Assembly: GCF_000338275.1 (NCBI RefSeq)
Contig: NZ_ANMR01000005.1
Coordinates: 1-56,614, forward strand
DNA from: Staphylococcus xylosus NJ
GTDB lineage: Bacteria > Bacillota > Bacilli > Staphylococcales > Staphylococcaceae
Reading direction: 5' to 3'
Length of the DNA: 56,614 nt
How positions within the stretch are numbered: position 1 is the stretch's first letter; each line of letters begins with the position of its first letter. A program made the position numbers and the translations under genes. The notes under the pieces were generated by a model. That model ran no database searches. It had not been told where the DNA came from and saw only the letters and a program-made list of their open reading frames with translations. Below are positions 1 to 8,109 of this stretch, one piece after another.

Positions 1-354
1 CGAGATAATCATGCAGCATATGCGTTTATCAAACGTCTCATTAAACAATTTGGTAAACCTCAAAAGGTGATTACAGATCAGGCACCTTCAACGAAGGTAG
101 CAATGGCTAAAGTAATTAAAGCGTTTAAACTGAATCCCGACTGTCATTGTACATCGAAATATCTGAATAACCTCATTGAACAAGATCACCGTCATATTAA
201 AGTAAGAAAGACAAGATATCAAAGTATCAATACGGCAAAGAATACTTTAAAAGGTATTGAATGTATTTACGCTCTATATAAAAAGAACCGCAGGTCTCTT
301 CAGATCTACGGATTTTCGCCATGCCATGAAATTAGTATCATGCTAACAAGTTAA
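1..354 (+). CDS. tnp: IS431-type transposase, C-terminal part
   Basis: This is the last 117 codons of an IS6-family DDE transposase, open from base 1 in frame 1. The second catalytic Asp is in VITDQAP (codon 26 of the visible part) and the catalytic Glu in YLNNLIEQDHR (about codon 60). The tail GIECIYALYKKNRRSLQIYG is typical of IS431. The full protein is about 224 residues, so roughly half lies upstream of the window. The visible part is intact, with no frameshift. It makes co-integrates by replicative transposition. Confidence 0.95.
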   Translation, partial: RDNHAAYAFIKRLIKQFGKPQKVITDQAPSTKVAMAKVIKAFKLNPDCHCTSKYLNNLIEQDHRHIKVRKTRYQSINTAKNTLKGIECIYALYKKNRRSLQIYGFSPCHEISIMLTS

Positions 355-414
355 CACAAAGTATTATTTTAAAATTGAGATTAGACATTTATTTTTCAAC
401 TTTGCAACAGAACC
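1..414 (+). mobile_element. Right part of IS431/IS257 (IS6 family)
   Basis: The window opens inside an IS6-family element. The 3' part of the transposase gene is followed by the terminal inverted repeat AACTTTGCAACAGAACC at 398-414, the known IS431/IS257 end. The left end lies outside the window. The target-site duplication cannot be checked because only one end is visible. IS431 commonly flanks resistance and SCC-associated DNA in staphylococci. Confidence 0.95.
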
Positions 415-439
415 AATAAAAACTTTACTTCATATTAAG

Positions 440-479
440 AAATGTCAAATTCGGTTATAGATTATTGAATTTGACATTT
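440..479 (+). terminator. Perfect 13-bp hairpin with T tail downstream of IS431
   Basis: AAATGTCAAATTC (440-452) pairs perfectly with GAATTTGACATTT (467-479), followed by T. It lies 26 bp beyond the IS end, so it is probably the terminator of a gene displaced by the IS insertion. The remaining AT-rich stretch to 800 shows no recognisable gene. It must hold the promoter of the helicase gene at 820, but no convincing -35/-10 pair stands out. Confidence 0.6.
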
Positions 480-819
480 TAATTATATATAAAGCTGATA
501 ATTCAAAGAACTATTAAATATTTGTTTGTCATTTTATGTAATTATCTTAATTAATCTTTTTATTGATACGAATGTCCCAATTATAGAAAAAAATAGAAAA
601 TGCAGTGAAATATAAGTATATAAAAATGAGAGAAAATATGGTTTCGTTTTAATAGTTGAAAGATCAATGAATTTAGAAATATAGATAAAAAGTAAAAATT
701 TTTGAGTTAATATATTAATCTATTAAAGTTTGAAAGATTATAGTAATTTATTAAATTGTTTAATACAATAGTTTAATAGAAGTATAGATTATAATTTCAA
801 TTTAGGGAGGAAGAATTTC

Positions 820-3800
820 GTGGAATCAGTTTTCATTGAAGACTATAATTTGAAACTTGATATAGATTATGTAGATATGTTGAATTATTCACTAACACAA
901 AACGACTTTTCATTAATAAAAAAAATTGCGATTTTTAATAACTCAGAGGAGGATGAAATTAGCAATGTTAAGTTGAAAGTTTATTCAAATACAGAATTTA
1001 TTTATAATTATGAACAGTTAATTCCAGTTATTAATAATCAACATGCATATGTTTCAGAATCAGTTGATGTAAATTATAATTATGATTTTTTTAGAAAAAT
1101 TAACGAAAGAATAAAAACATATTTTTTTATAGAGTTAATAGATGAGAATGGTAACACTTTTTTTACCAAGAATTTAAAAATTAGTATATTACCTTTCGAA
1201 CATTGGTTAGGAACTAATATTTATCCTCAATTAACAGCTTCATATATCGTTCCAAATGATGTAGAAGTAAAAAGAATTGTCTCTGAGGCAGGGAAAAAAC
1301 TAGAAGAATGGAAAGGAGATTCTAATTTTTATAGTTACCAAGCTAATAGCTTAGAAGACGTAAGGTTACAGGTAGCAGCTATATATGCAACATTACAAAA
1401 AGAAAATATTGCTTATAAATATCCACCAGCAAGTTTTGAGAAATTTGGTCAAAAAATAAGATACCCAAAAGAAATAATAAAATTTAAAAATGGGACGTGT
1501 TTAGATTTAAGTTTCCTTTTTGCAAGTTGTTTAGAAGCTGTGAATATTCATCCTATAGTGATTTTTATTAAAGGGCATGCTTTTATTGGTTTTTGGTTAA
1601 AAAATCAAAATTTGATAGGTTCATATTCAAATGATTACACAGATATTTCTAAAAGAATTTCAGTAGGAACTAAAGAGATAGAAGTGGTCGAGACAACAGC
1701 ACTAGTTAATGGTAAAGATTATTCATTTGAGGAATCTGTTAAAATAGCTTGTCAAAATCTAGACAATCCTTATAATTTTGAATGTATCATTGATATCACC
1801 TCATGTAGACATTTAGGTATTAGTCCAGTTGTTACTACATCAAAAGATAATTATAATTTCAAAATGAATTATAAAGAAAAAGATTATATAACCAATGCTC
1901 CGTCTACAAAAATTGAGAAAATAAAAGAGATTAATTATAAGATAAATCCTAGAGAAAAGACAGATATTTGGAGTAAAAACTTATTAGATCTTACTTTAAG
2001 AAACTCTTTAATTAATTTTAGAATGAATAAAAGTGCGTTACAACTAATGGTTTATGACATTGCTACCTTAGAGGATGAATTATCAACATCAAACAAATTC
2101 ACTATTATTGCTAAACCAGAGAATTTATCTACCACTAATACAAGTGGGTCATTTTTTAAAGCTAATTCAATAGAAAGCCAATATAAAAATTTAATTGATG
2201 CTGATTTCAATGAAGGTAGAATTCGAAGTTTTTTAACTAATTATATGTTAAATAAACAATTAAAGGACTTATATAGAAAAGCAAAATTAGCATTAGAAGA
2301 AAACGGAGCAAACTCATTATTTTTAGCAATAGGATTTTTAACGTGGAATGACCAAAAAAATATTGATATGAATTATATGGCTCCAATTTTACTATTACCT
2401 CTCTCTATAGAAAGAAAAACTGCAACCAGTAATATTCAATTAGAATTAAGTGAAGACGAACCACAACTAAACGTAACACTAGTAGAATATTTAAAACAAA
2501 AATTTAATATTGATTTAAGACATTTAGTGGATTTACCAAGAGATGATAAAGGTATTGATATAAAGAGACTTATAGCTACAATAAGACACGCCATCATGGA
2601 TAAAAAAGGGTGGGACGTTGAAGAAATAGCTGTAGTAAGTAATTTTTCATTTAAAAAATTTGTAATGTGGAACGATTTGAAATCAAGAAAAAATGAAATT
2701 GTTTCAAATTCTAATGTAGAAGCTTTAATAACTGGAAATTATAAATCAAATAGAAATATTGAAGATATAGATGCTCAAAAGATTGAGAAAGAAGTGGAAC
2801 CGAAGAACTTAAAAGTTGGTAGTTTAGTTGATTCGTCTCAATTAGAGGCAATAAAGGCAAGTGAAGAAAGTAGCTTTGTATTACATGGTCCTCCAGGGAC
2901 AGGGAAATCTCAAACAATTACTAATATGATAATACATAATATTAATAGAGGAAAAAAGGTTTTATTTGTAGCTGAGAAAAAAGCCGCTCTTGAAGTTGTA
3001 AAAGATAGATTAACACAATTAGGATTCGAAGATTTTGTATTAGAATTACATTCGAATACTACGAAAAAAAGACAATTTTTAGATAAAATTGAAAAGACGC
3101 TTTCGAAAAACATGAAAAATGATTCGGCAGATATCAAAAGTAAATCAAAGAAATTATTTGAATTAAAAAATAATCTTAGTAAATATGTAGAAGCTTTACA
3201 TCAAAAACATAAAAGTGGATTTAGTGTTTATGATTTAATACAAAGATATGAACAATTTGAGGAAGTAAAAAGTATAATTACCATAAAAAAAGACATAGTG
3301 ACAAAACTTGCTGCTAATGATATAGGTACTATTAAAGATTTATTAATTTTAATAGACAATAGTATAGATAAGTTAAGTTTCAGCTTAGATAATCATCCCC
3401 TAAGACCTTTTAAAATAAATAAATATAGTGTTTCGAAACGTGATAATTTTGAATATTTAATTAATGACTTTGTAGAATCTAGCAATAAAATAGTTGATCA
3501 ACTATCAGAATTGTTTAATGAAAGTAATTTAAATAGTACAAATATGGAGACATTAGTCTCTTATAAGAAAATAATAAACATGATAGAAAAATATACAGGT
3601 TCAATGACACTAAATAAAATGATAATAGAACCTAAAAGTATTTCGTTAAAGACAGTTTTTGAGTTTGCGTCTAGTGTTCTTACTAAATATATTGAGTTGA
3701 AAGATAAAATTAATAATAAATATTCAGCTGAAACCTTAAATATAAAAGTTAGTGATTTATTAACTGATTATAGAGAAATTAAAGATTCAAAAAGTTTGTT

Positions 3801-5952
3801 TAAGAATAAAAAAATAAAAAATTTAATAGATCTTTTAAATAATGAATTACGTGAATATAGAACTTTGGATGAAGAAGAATTTATTAATGATTTAAAAGAA
3901 ATTCAAGAATTTCAAGAAATGCGTAAAACACTTCAAAAAAGGAATGAAAATTTCTTAGAATCATTTGGAGAAGCGTGGAAAGGTAGATTAACTGACTTAG
4001 ATAATCTTAGATATCTAGTTAATTTTATAGAAAAAAATAATATAACAGAGCTTGAAAAATCTAAACAAAATCAAATAAACGAAATATTAAAATTAAAAAT
4101 TAGTGACTATAATAAATTTAAAGACTTAAAAGAAAGATTAGATTCGTTTGAAAAAAACATTGATTCATTAAAAAATGATTATAATATTGATGAACTATAT
4201 TTACTTACTCTATCTATAGAAGACTTAAGCAATATAGCTAATTATTGGAAAAAAGGGATAAATGATTTAAAAACATGGGCAGTATTAAATGAAAACTTTA
4301 TAAAACTAGAAAAAATTTTACAAACTAATATAAAAGATAATTTTATTAAATTACAAAGTGAATTTAGCATAGAAAAACAGTTAATGAAAACTTTAGTAGA
4401 GCAATTTATTAGTTATTATTTTTCAACAAATGAAACTTTAGATTCATTTAATGGATTTGATTTGAAAGAAAAAGTCAAACTATTACAAGAAAAAGTTAAA
4501 GAATTTAATGATTTAAGTATTATAGATACAAAAAATCAGATGAGTTTGAATTTGGAAACAAAAAGAGCAAAAGAGATATATGAAAATGATTTTTTATCCT
4601 TACAAAAAGCTATACGCAGTAAGGGAAGAGGTCAGTCAATTAGAAGTATATTCAATCAGACAGCTAATGTTATTCAAGATATATTTCCTGTAATGTTAAT
4701 GAGTCCTTTATCAACAGCACAATATATTGACCCTAACTTTCCGAAATTTGATTTAATTATTTTTGATGAAGCTTCTCAAATACCAACGGATATATCTGTA
4801 GGTGCTATATCCAGAGCTAAAAATTGTATTGTTGTAGGCGATCCTAAACAAATGCCTCCAACTAATTTCTTTGGTTCTAACAATATCGATGAAAATAATA
4901 TTGAACTGGAAGATTTAGAAAGTTTATTAGATGACTGTTTGGCTGCTAACTTTCCTGAAAAGCATCTGAAGTGGCATTATAGATCAAATCATGAAAGTTT
5001 AATTCATTTTAGTAATAGAACTTATTACAATAGTAATCTATTAACCTACCCTTCGTCGACTAAATTAGACTCACAAGTCAGTTTTAAAAATATCAATGGT
5101 ATATATAGAAGAGGTAATGGAAGAATAAATGAAGAAGAAGCAAACTATATTGTTAATTTACTTATTAATCACTTAAAAAGTGAAAGTAAGGATAGTATAG
5201 GAGTTGTTACTTTTAATAGTCAACAACAAAATTTAATTGAAAATTTATTAGAAGAAAAATTAATTAAAAATACAGATTTAGATGAAAAAAATATTAATAG
5301 TAAAGAAAGTATATTTGTTAAAAATCTTGAAAATGTTCAAGGTGATGAAAGAGATATTATAATATTTTCAACTACTTTTGGTCCTGATGAAGAAGGAAAA
5401 ATGACTATGAATTTTGGACCACTTAATAATGAAGGTGGATGGAGAAGGTTAAATGTAGCTGTAACACGAGCACGAAAGGAAATGTTAGTTATTTCTTCAT
5501 TCGAACCAGAAGATATAGATTTAAATCGAACGAAAGCAGAAGGGGTAAAAAGTTTAAAAGGCTTTTTAGAATATGCACGGAATTATAGAATACTCCCACC
5601 TGTTAATAGAAATATAGTAAGAGAATCAAATAGTATTATCACTACTTTGCAAAATGAATTAGAAGAAAAAGGTTACAGTAGTCAAATTAATATAGGAAAT
5701 TCTGAATTTAAAATAGATATAGGAATTTTAAATCCAAAAAATAATAATCAATTTATACTTGGAATATTGATAGATGGTGAAAACTATTATAATTCAAAAA
5801 CTTCAATTGATAGAAACATTATACAACCTAGTATGCTTAAAAGCTTAGGCTGGAATATTGAAAATATTTGGTCTATAGATTGGTACGAAAATAAAAAGCA
5901 AGAGATTCAAAAAATAATAAATAAATTAAAAAAATTAGAGGAGGAGATTTAA
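820..5952 (+). CDS. DUF4011 / SF1 helicase / REase-like nuclease, putative phage defence (Hhe-like)
   Basis: This is a 1710-residue protein. It starts at GTG (820) with the strong RBS AGGGAGG at 804-810. The N-terminal third carries a transglutaminase-like Cys/His pair: GTCLDL near residue 226 and GHAFIG near 252. It is followed by the DUF4011-type region (WSKNLLDLTLRN). An SF1 helicase is split by a long helical insertion of about 600 residues: Walker A GPPGTGKS at 690-697, DEASQ near 1316, VVGDPKQMPP near 1338, and TRAR of motif VI near 1549. The C terminus (about 1620-1700) looks like the MTES_1575/Vsr-like nuclease fold: FKIDIGIL, then LIDGENYY and LGWNIENIWSIDW. Family knowledge: proteins of this DUF4011-helicase-Vsr architecture were reported as the Hhe antiphage system. 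The Glu often seen before IDG is Leu here, so nuclease activity is uncertain. The DUF4064 gene downstream is directly coupled. Confidence 0.88.
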   Translation: MESVFIEDYNLKLDIDYVDMLNYSLTQNDFSLIKKIAIFNNSEEDEISNVKLKVYSNTEFIYNYEQLIPVINNQHAYVSESVDVNYNYDFFRKINERIKTYFFIELIDENGNTFFTKNLKISILPFEHWLGTNIYPQLTASYIVPNDVEVKRIVSEAGKKLEEWKGDSNFYSYQANSLEDVRLQVAAIYATLQKENIAYKYPPASFEKFGQKIRYPKEIIKFKNGTCLDLSFLFASCLEAVNIHPIVIFIKGHAFIGFWLKNQNLIGSYSNDYTDISKRISVGTKEIEVVETTALVNGKDYSFEESVKIACQNLDNPYNFECIIDITSCRHLGISPVVTTSKDNYNFKMNYKEKDYITNAPSTKIEKIKEINYKINPREKTDIWSKNLLDLTLRNSLINFRMNKSALQLMVYDIATLEDELSTSNKFTIIAKPENLSTTNTSGSFFKANSIESQYKNLIDADFNEGRIRSFLTNYMLNKQLKDLYRKAKLALEENGANSLFLAIGFLTWNDQKNIDMNYMAPILLLPLSIERKTATSNIQLELSEDEPQLNVTLVEYLKQKFNIDLRHLVDLPRDDKGIDIKRLIATIRHAIMDKKGWDVEEIAVVSNFSFKKFVMWNDLKSRKNEIVSNSNVEALITGNYKSNRNIEDIDAQKIEKEVEPKNLKVGSLVDSSQLEAIKASEESSFVLHGPPGTGKSQTITNMIIHNINRGKKVLFVAEKKAALEVVKDRLTQLGFEDFVLELHSNTTKKRQFLDKIEKTLSKNMKNDSADIKSKSKKLFELKNNLSKYVEALHQKHKSGFSVYDLIQRYEQFEEVKSIITIKKDIVTKLAANDIGTIKDLLILIDNSIDKLSFSLDNHPLRPFKINKYSVSKRDNFEYLINDFVESSNKIVDQLSELFNESNLNSTNMETLVSYKKIINMIEKYTGSMTLNKMIIEPKSISLKTVFEFASSVLTKYIELKDKINNKYSAETLNIKVSDLLTDYREIKDSKSLFKNKKIKNLIDLLNNELREYRTLDEEEFINDLKEIQEFQEMRKTLQKRNENFLESFGEAWKGRLTDLDNLRYLVNFIEKNNITELEKSKQNQINEILKLKISDYNKFKDLKERLDSFEKNIDSLKNDYNIDELYLLTLSIEDLSNIANYWKKGINDLKTWAVLNENFIKLEKILQTNIKDNFIKLQSEFSIEKQLMKTLVEQFISYYFSTNETLDSFNGFDLKEKVKLLQEKVKEFNDLSIIDTKNQMSLNLETKRAKEIYENDFLSLQKAIRSKGRGQSIRSIFNQTANVIQDIFPVMLMSPLSTAQYIDPNFPKFDLIIFDEASQIPTDISVGAISRAKNCIVVGDPKQMPPTNFFGSNNIDENNIELEDLESLLDDCLAANFPEKHLKWHYRSNHESLIHFSNRTYYNSNLLTYPSSTKLDSQVSFKNINGIYRRGNGRINEEEANYIVNLLINHLKSESKDSIGVVTFNSQQQNLIENLLEEKLIKNTDLDEKNINSKESIFVKNLENVQGDERDIIIFSTTFGPDEEGKMTMNFGPLNNEGGWRRLNVAVTRARKEMLVISSFEPEDIDLNRTKAEGVKSLKGFLEYARNYRILPPVNRNIVRESNSIITTLQNELEEKGYSSQINIGNSEFKIDIGILNPKNNNQFILGILIDGENYYNSKTSIDRNIIQPSMLKSLGWNIENIWSIDWYENKKQEIQKIINKLKKLEEEI

Positions 5953-6441
5953 TTGAAGAGAACAATTGAAAAAAGTTTGATATGGACAGGAATAGCTATA
6001 CATATCATAGGACTTTTATTAGTGACCATTGGTATTATAGGAATGTATACTGCACCAAATGGCTCTAAAACAGATAATACGATAATAATAATAACATATA
6101 TACTTACTATTATATTTTTGATAATAGCAATAATAGTAGTTACTAGAATAATTAATGATAATAAACTAGCAGGTATATTATTAATTGTTCTAGGCGTCTT
6201 AGTTTTAATTCCAAATTTTATTAGTGCTATTTTATGGTTGATTGCTGGTATTATGTTATTAACTAGTAAACCTAAAAATAATAAATATGGCATCAATAAT
6301 AGAAATAAATATCAAGATGGAAAGAAAGAAAGTAAAGGAAAAAATGTAATAAGTAATGATCCCTTTGAAAAAAAAGATTCAAATTCTAATCCAGAGAATA
6401 AATTAAAAAAAGAAGATGTAGAAGATCCATTTAAATATTAA
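5953..6441 (+). CDS. DUF4064-type small membrane protein, coupled to the helicase
   Basis: The product has 162 residues and a TTG start immediately after the TAA of the helicase gene. The RBS GAGGAG (5941-5946) lies inside the upstream reading frame, so translation is coupled. The N terminus MKRTIEKSLIWTGIAIHIIG and the segment AGILLIVLGVLVL..ISAILWLIAGIMLL match the Staphylococcus DUF4064 family. About four membrane segments lie in residues 9-105. The remaining 55 residues are a charged cytoplasmic-type tail with two DPF motifs (NDPFEKK and EDPFKY at the end). The function is unknown. The zero-base spacing suggests that it works with the helicase, perhaps as a membrane anchor or effector, which is inference. 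Confidence 0.8.
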   Translation: MKRTIEKSLIWTGIAIHIIGLLLVTIGIIGMYTAPNGSKTDNTIIIITYILTIIFLIIAIIVVTRIINDNKLAGILLIVLGVLVLIPNFISAILWLIAGIMLLTSKPKNNKYGINNRNKYQDGKKESKGKNVISNDPFEKKDSNSNPENKLKKEDVEDPFKY

Positions 6442-6510
6442 TTTACTCTAAAAATAAAGATAAATAATATTTGTAATAAATAAAGGTTATAAAGTGTTTG
6501 AACATGTACA

Positions 6511-6551
6511 AAGACAATTTCTATTGAATTAATATAGAAATTGTCTTTTTT
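6511..6551 (+). terminator. Hairpin with T tract after the DUF4064 gene
   Basis: AAGACAATTTCTAT (6511-6524) pairs with ATAGAAATTGTCTT (6534-6547) around a 9-nt loop, and T residues follow. It fits a terminator for the helicase-DUF4064 unit. A nearly identical hairpin recurs at 43599-43633. The left-facing side also carries the end of the IS1182-type transposase remnant. Confidence 0.7.
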
Positions 6552-6657
6552 TATAAATTTTTTGATTATTTTTAGCTGGTTGAGCCGCTACTTTTCTTAT
6601 ATTGAATGCCATTCATACAAATCCAAATTCTCTTTTAACTCTATTTATTCCTCTTAC
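6529..6657 (-). pseudogene. IS1182-family (IS1272-like) transposase, C-terminal remnant
   Basis: On the minus strand this reads GINRVKREFGFV, a stop, then MAFNIRKVAAQPAKNNQKIY. This is the typical C-terminal pattern of IS1182/IS1272 transposases (ERVK..FGF...A.NIRK.A). Only about 40 codons remain, with one in-frame stop. The fragment abuts the broken end of the recombinase gene upstream, so it marks the junction of an old insertion or deletion. The identification is from pattern memory over a short stretch. Confidence 0.6.
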
Positions 6658-7058
6658 GGACATTCGAGTTTAGCCAAACTGATGAAAACATTGAGCTTTA
6701 ACCGATCGAATGCTTTATCCATATCGAAGTAGCCATCATGAACGCTTAAGATATGAACATGATACTTTTGACACAATTTCATGAGTTTTAATGCATTTTT
6801 TAGGTTACGATGAAGTCGATTCAGACGATAGCAACATAATACGTCACATTGTCCCTGTTGAATCAGTTCAGTAATTTGTTGATAATCATTCCGCTTATCA
6901 GTGCGTCCTGATTGCTTATCGCTATAAAAAGTGATTTGTTTAATACTGTGTTTTTTGGCTAGTGCTTTGATGGTCTGTTTCTGTGCTGCTAGAGATTGTT
7001 GTTTGAGTGTACTTTGACGTAAGTAACCAATGGCTTTGACCATAGTATTCATCTCCAT
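6654..7058 (-). pseudogene. Serine recombinase (resolvase), C-terminally truncated
   Basis: The product is 134 residues at most. The likely start is the third Met, in MVKAIGYLRQST at 7043, which has GGAG 9 nt upstream. The catalytic-domain features are present: YLRQST with the nucleophilic Ser, YSDKQSGR, and CYRLNRLHR. The reading frame reaches FISLAKLE, where the E helix normally begins, then ends in CP and a stop at the junction with the IS1182 remnant. The E helix and DNA-binding domain are missing, so the protein is probably inactive. Full-length relatives occur on staphylococcal plasmids and SCC-like elements. Confidence 0.8.
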
Positions 7059-7094
7059 GAAGATAATATATATTTATGAATAAATTCAAATAAA

Positions 7095-7123
7095 GGTCCA
7101 ACGCGTCATCAACACGTTGGACC
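7095..7123. repeat. GC-rich 9-bp inverted repeat upstream of the recombinase
   Basis: GGTCCAACG (7095-7103) and CGTTGGACC (7115-7123) form a perfect inverted repeat with an 11-nt gap. It lies 37 bp upstream of the recombinase reading frame. It could be a recombinase/repressor binding site or a terminator for transcription on either strand, but there is no T tract. Confidence 0.45.
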
Positions 7124-7230
7124 GCAATAATTAATGATCATGATGTAATTTTTCAATAGAGTAATTAGTTAGTGATACAATAAGTTCATATAAAAAAGTA
7201 TGAGAATCATTAAAATTCATATAAGTATAA

Positions 7231-7280
7231 AAAACCGCATCATTAACCGATACGCAGAAGCGTATCACAAATGAAACTAA
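7231..7280 (+). other. SCC-type attachment sequence (element end / chromosome-like flank)
   Basis: The stretch contains AAAACCGCATCATTAACCGA, then the palindrome GATACGC-AGAA-GCGTATC (7249-7266), then GAAGCGTATCACAAATGA (7257-7274). The core is nearly identical to the SCC att core at the 3' end of rlmH/orfX (GAAGCGTATCACAAATAA). The following AAACTAAAAAATAAGTTG resembles the flank seen next to orfX in staphylococci. By that comparison, the DNA to the left is the end of an SCC-type element. Assignment is from remembered att sequences. Confidence 0.75.
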
Positions 7281-7430
7281 AAAATAAGTTGTTCATAATA
7301 TAAAGGTTTTAATTATCAAAAATTTCTATAATTGAGAAAAATCTAATGTCAGGAGAAAGCATAGATAAAAGGGAAATTTTTCTTTCGGATTTAACTAATA
7401 AAAAGATTAAATAAACAATTTATCTATATA

Positions 7431-7640
7431 ACTCCATTTTCAAACGATTTTAATAGTGCTTTCAAAATACTTATAGCTGAAATGGTTATTAATAATTTAT
7501 TAGTTACTAATGAAAGAGCAAGAACAGTCTTTGGAGAATTATTGTTAGAGATAGACCAAAGAGTGAGATTCCTATCCAATTACGACCTATTATGTAAACT
7601 ACAGGGTGAGTTAATTTTATTAATATTATTTCTTAAATAG
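7431..7640 (+). other. Possible remnant reading frame, unrecognised
   Basis: One frame stays open for 69 codons, with protein-like composition (for example NERARTVFGELLLEI), and ends at TAG 7638-7640. There is no good start codon with an RBS and I recognise no family. It may be a 5'-truncated gene fragment. The rest of 7281-7660 shows nothing else. Confidence 0.25.
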
Positions 7641-7666
7641 GAAGGAAATACACAATGGATAATACC

Positions 7667-7696
7667 TTGTAATATTCAATTCTATGATGTTATAAT
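7667..7696 (+). promoter_or_regulatory. Promoter of the antisense antitoxin RNA
   Basis: TTGTAA (7667-7672) and a perfect TATAAT (7691-7696) are separated by 18 nt. Transcription would begin around 7703 and run into the hairpin at 7730-7763. Confidence 0.7.
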
Positions 7697-7702
7697 AAAA
7701 TT

Positions 7703-7766
7703 AACAAAGATGTTGTTCATGTATGCACCAAATCCCCTAACTAGGCCAGTAGTTAGGGGATTTTTT
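7703..7766 (+). ncRNA. Antitoxin RNA of a type I (Fst-like) toxin-antitoxin system
   Basis: A short transcript of about 65 nt is predicted from the promoter at 7667-7696 to the terminator at 7730-7766. It converges on the toxin mRNA and shares the terminator with it. It carries two direct repeats that also occur at the toxin start region: ACAAAGATGT (7704-7713 and 7861-7870) and GTATGCA (7721-7727 and 7882-7888). This is the layout known for par/Fst RNA II, which pairs with the toxin leader through such repeats and blocks translation. The 5' and 3' ends are approximate. Confidence 0.75.
7730..7766. terminator. Bidirectional terminator shared by toxin and antitoxin RNAs
   Basis: AAATCCCCTAACTA (7730-7743) and TAGTTAGGGGATTT (7750-7763) form a perfect 14-bp stem with loop GGCCAG. 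T residues follow on the plus strand, and the flanking A residues give a T tail on the minus strand. Confidence 0.9.
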
Positions 7767-7781
7767 AGTGTGACTAGTCGC

Positions 7782-7877
7782 CTATTTATCGTTGCGTTTG
7801 CGTAGCCAGTTCGCAAATAAAGCAACGATGCAACCACTTGCTGCTGTGGTCATGATGTTTACAAAGATGTCGGTCAT
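7782..7877 (-). CDS. Fst-family type I toxin peptide (31 aa)
   Basis: The peptide starts MTDIFVNIMTTAAS, continues GCIVALFANWL and ends RKRNDK. It has one hydrophobic helix and a charged C-terminal tail, as in Fst/PepA-type toxins that damage the membrane. GGGAGGAG lies about 12 nt before the ATG at 7877. An in-frame ATG at 7889 exists but sits directly on the RBS, so 7877 is preferred. The gene is convergent with the antisense RNA, and the shared direct repeats around its start support translational control. It probably stabilises the element between the two att-like sites. Confidence 0.9.
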   Translation of the reverse strand: MTDIFVNIMTTAASGCIVALFANWLRKRNDK

Positions 7878-7935
7878 TTGCGTATGCATCTCCTCCCTAC
7901 GTCAAATTGACGCCAGAGAGATAAGCGACACCACT

Positions 7936-7941
7936 ATTATA
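7936..7941 (-). promoter_or_regulatory. -10 box of the toxin mRNA
   Basis: A perfect TATAAT on the minus strand lies about 60 bp upstream of the toxin start. Just upstream is TCTGTA-AGTA-TACAGA (7945-7960), a 6-bp inverted repeat in the -35 region that may bind a regulator. No good -35 hexamer is visible. Confidence 0.55.
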
Positions 7942-8109
7942 CCATCTGTAAGTATACAGACGTATCGATTTTCGGTAAGTCGAATTATATTAGTTGGACC
8001 TCGGCAAATTTATTAGTAACTCATATAAACATAAACAAGTTTCAATCATAAAATTGAAAATCAGTATAGATGAAATATGTTATTTAATTTTTAATATACA
8101 ATTAATTGA

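Noticed and set aside
5949..6296. Minus-strand hydrophobic frame opposite the DUF4064 gene
   Set aside because: It is a shadow of the membrane-helix codons on the other strand, with no RBS.
7792..8016. Plus-strand frame across the toxin locus
   Set aside because: It is antisense to the Fst-like toxin and has no RBS. The toxin reading on the other strand explains the sequence.
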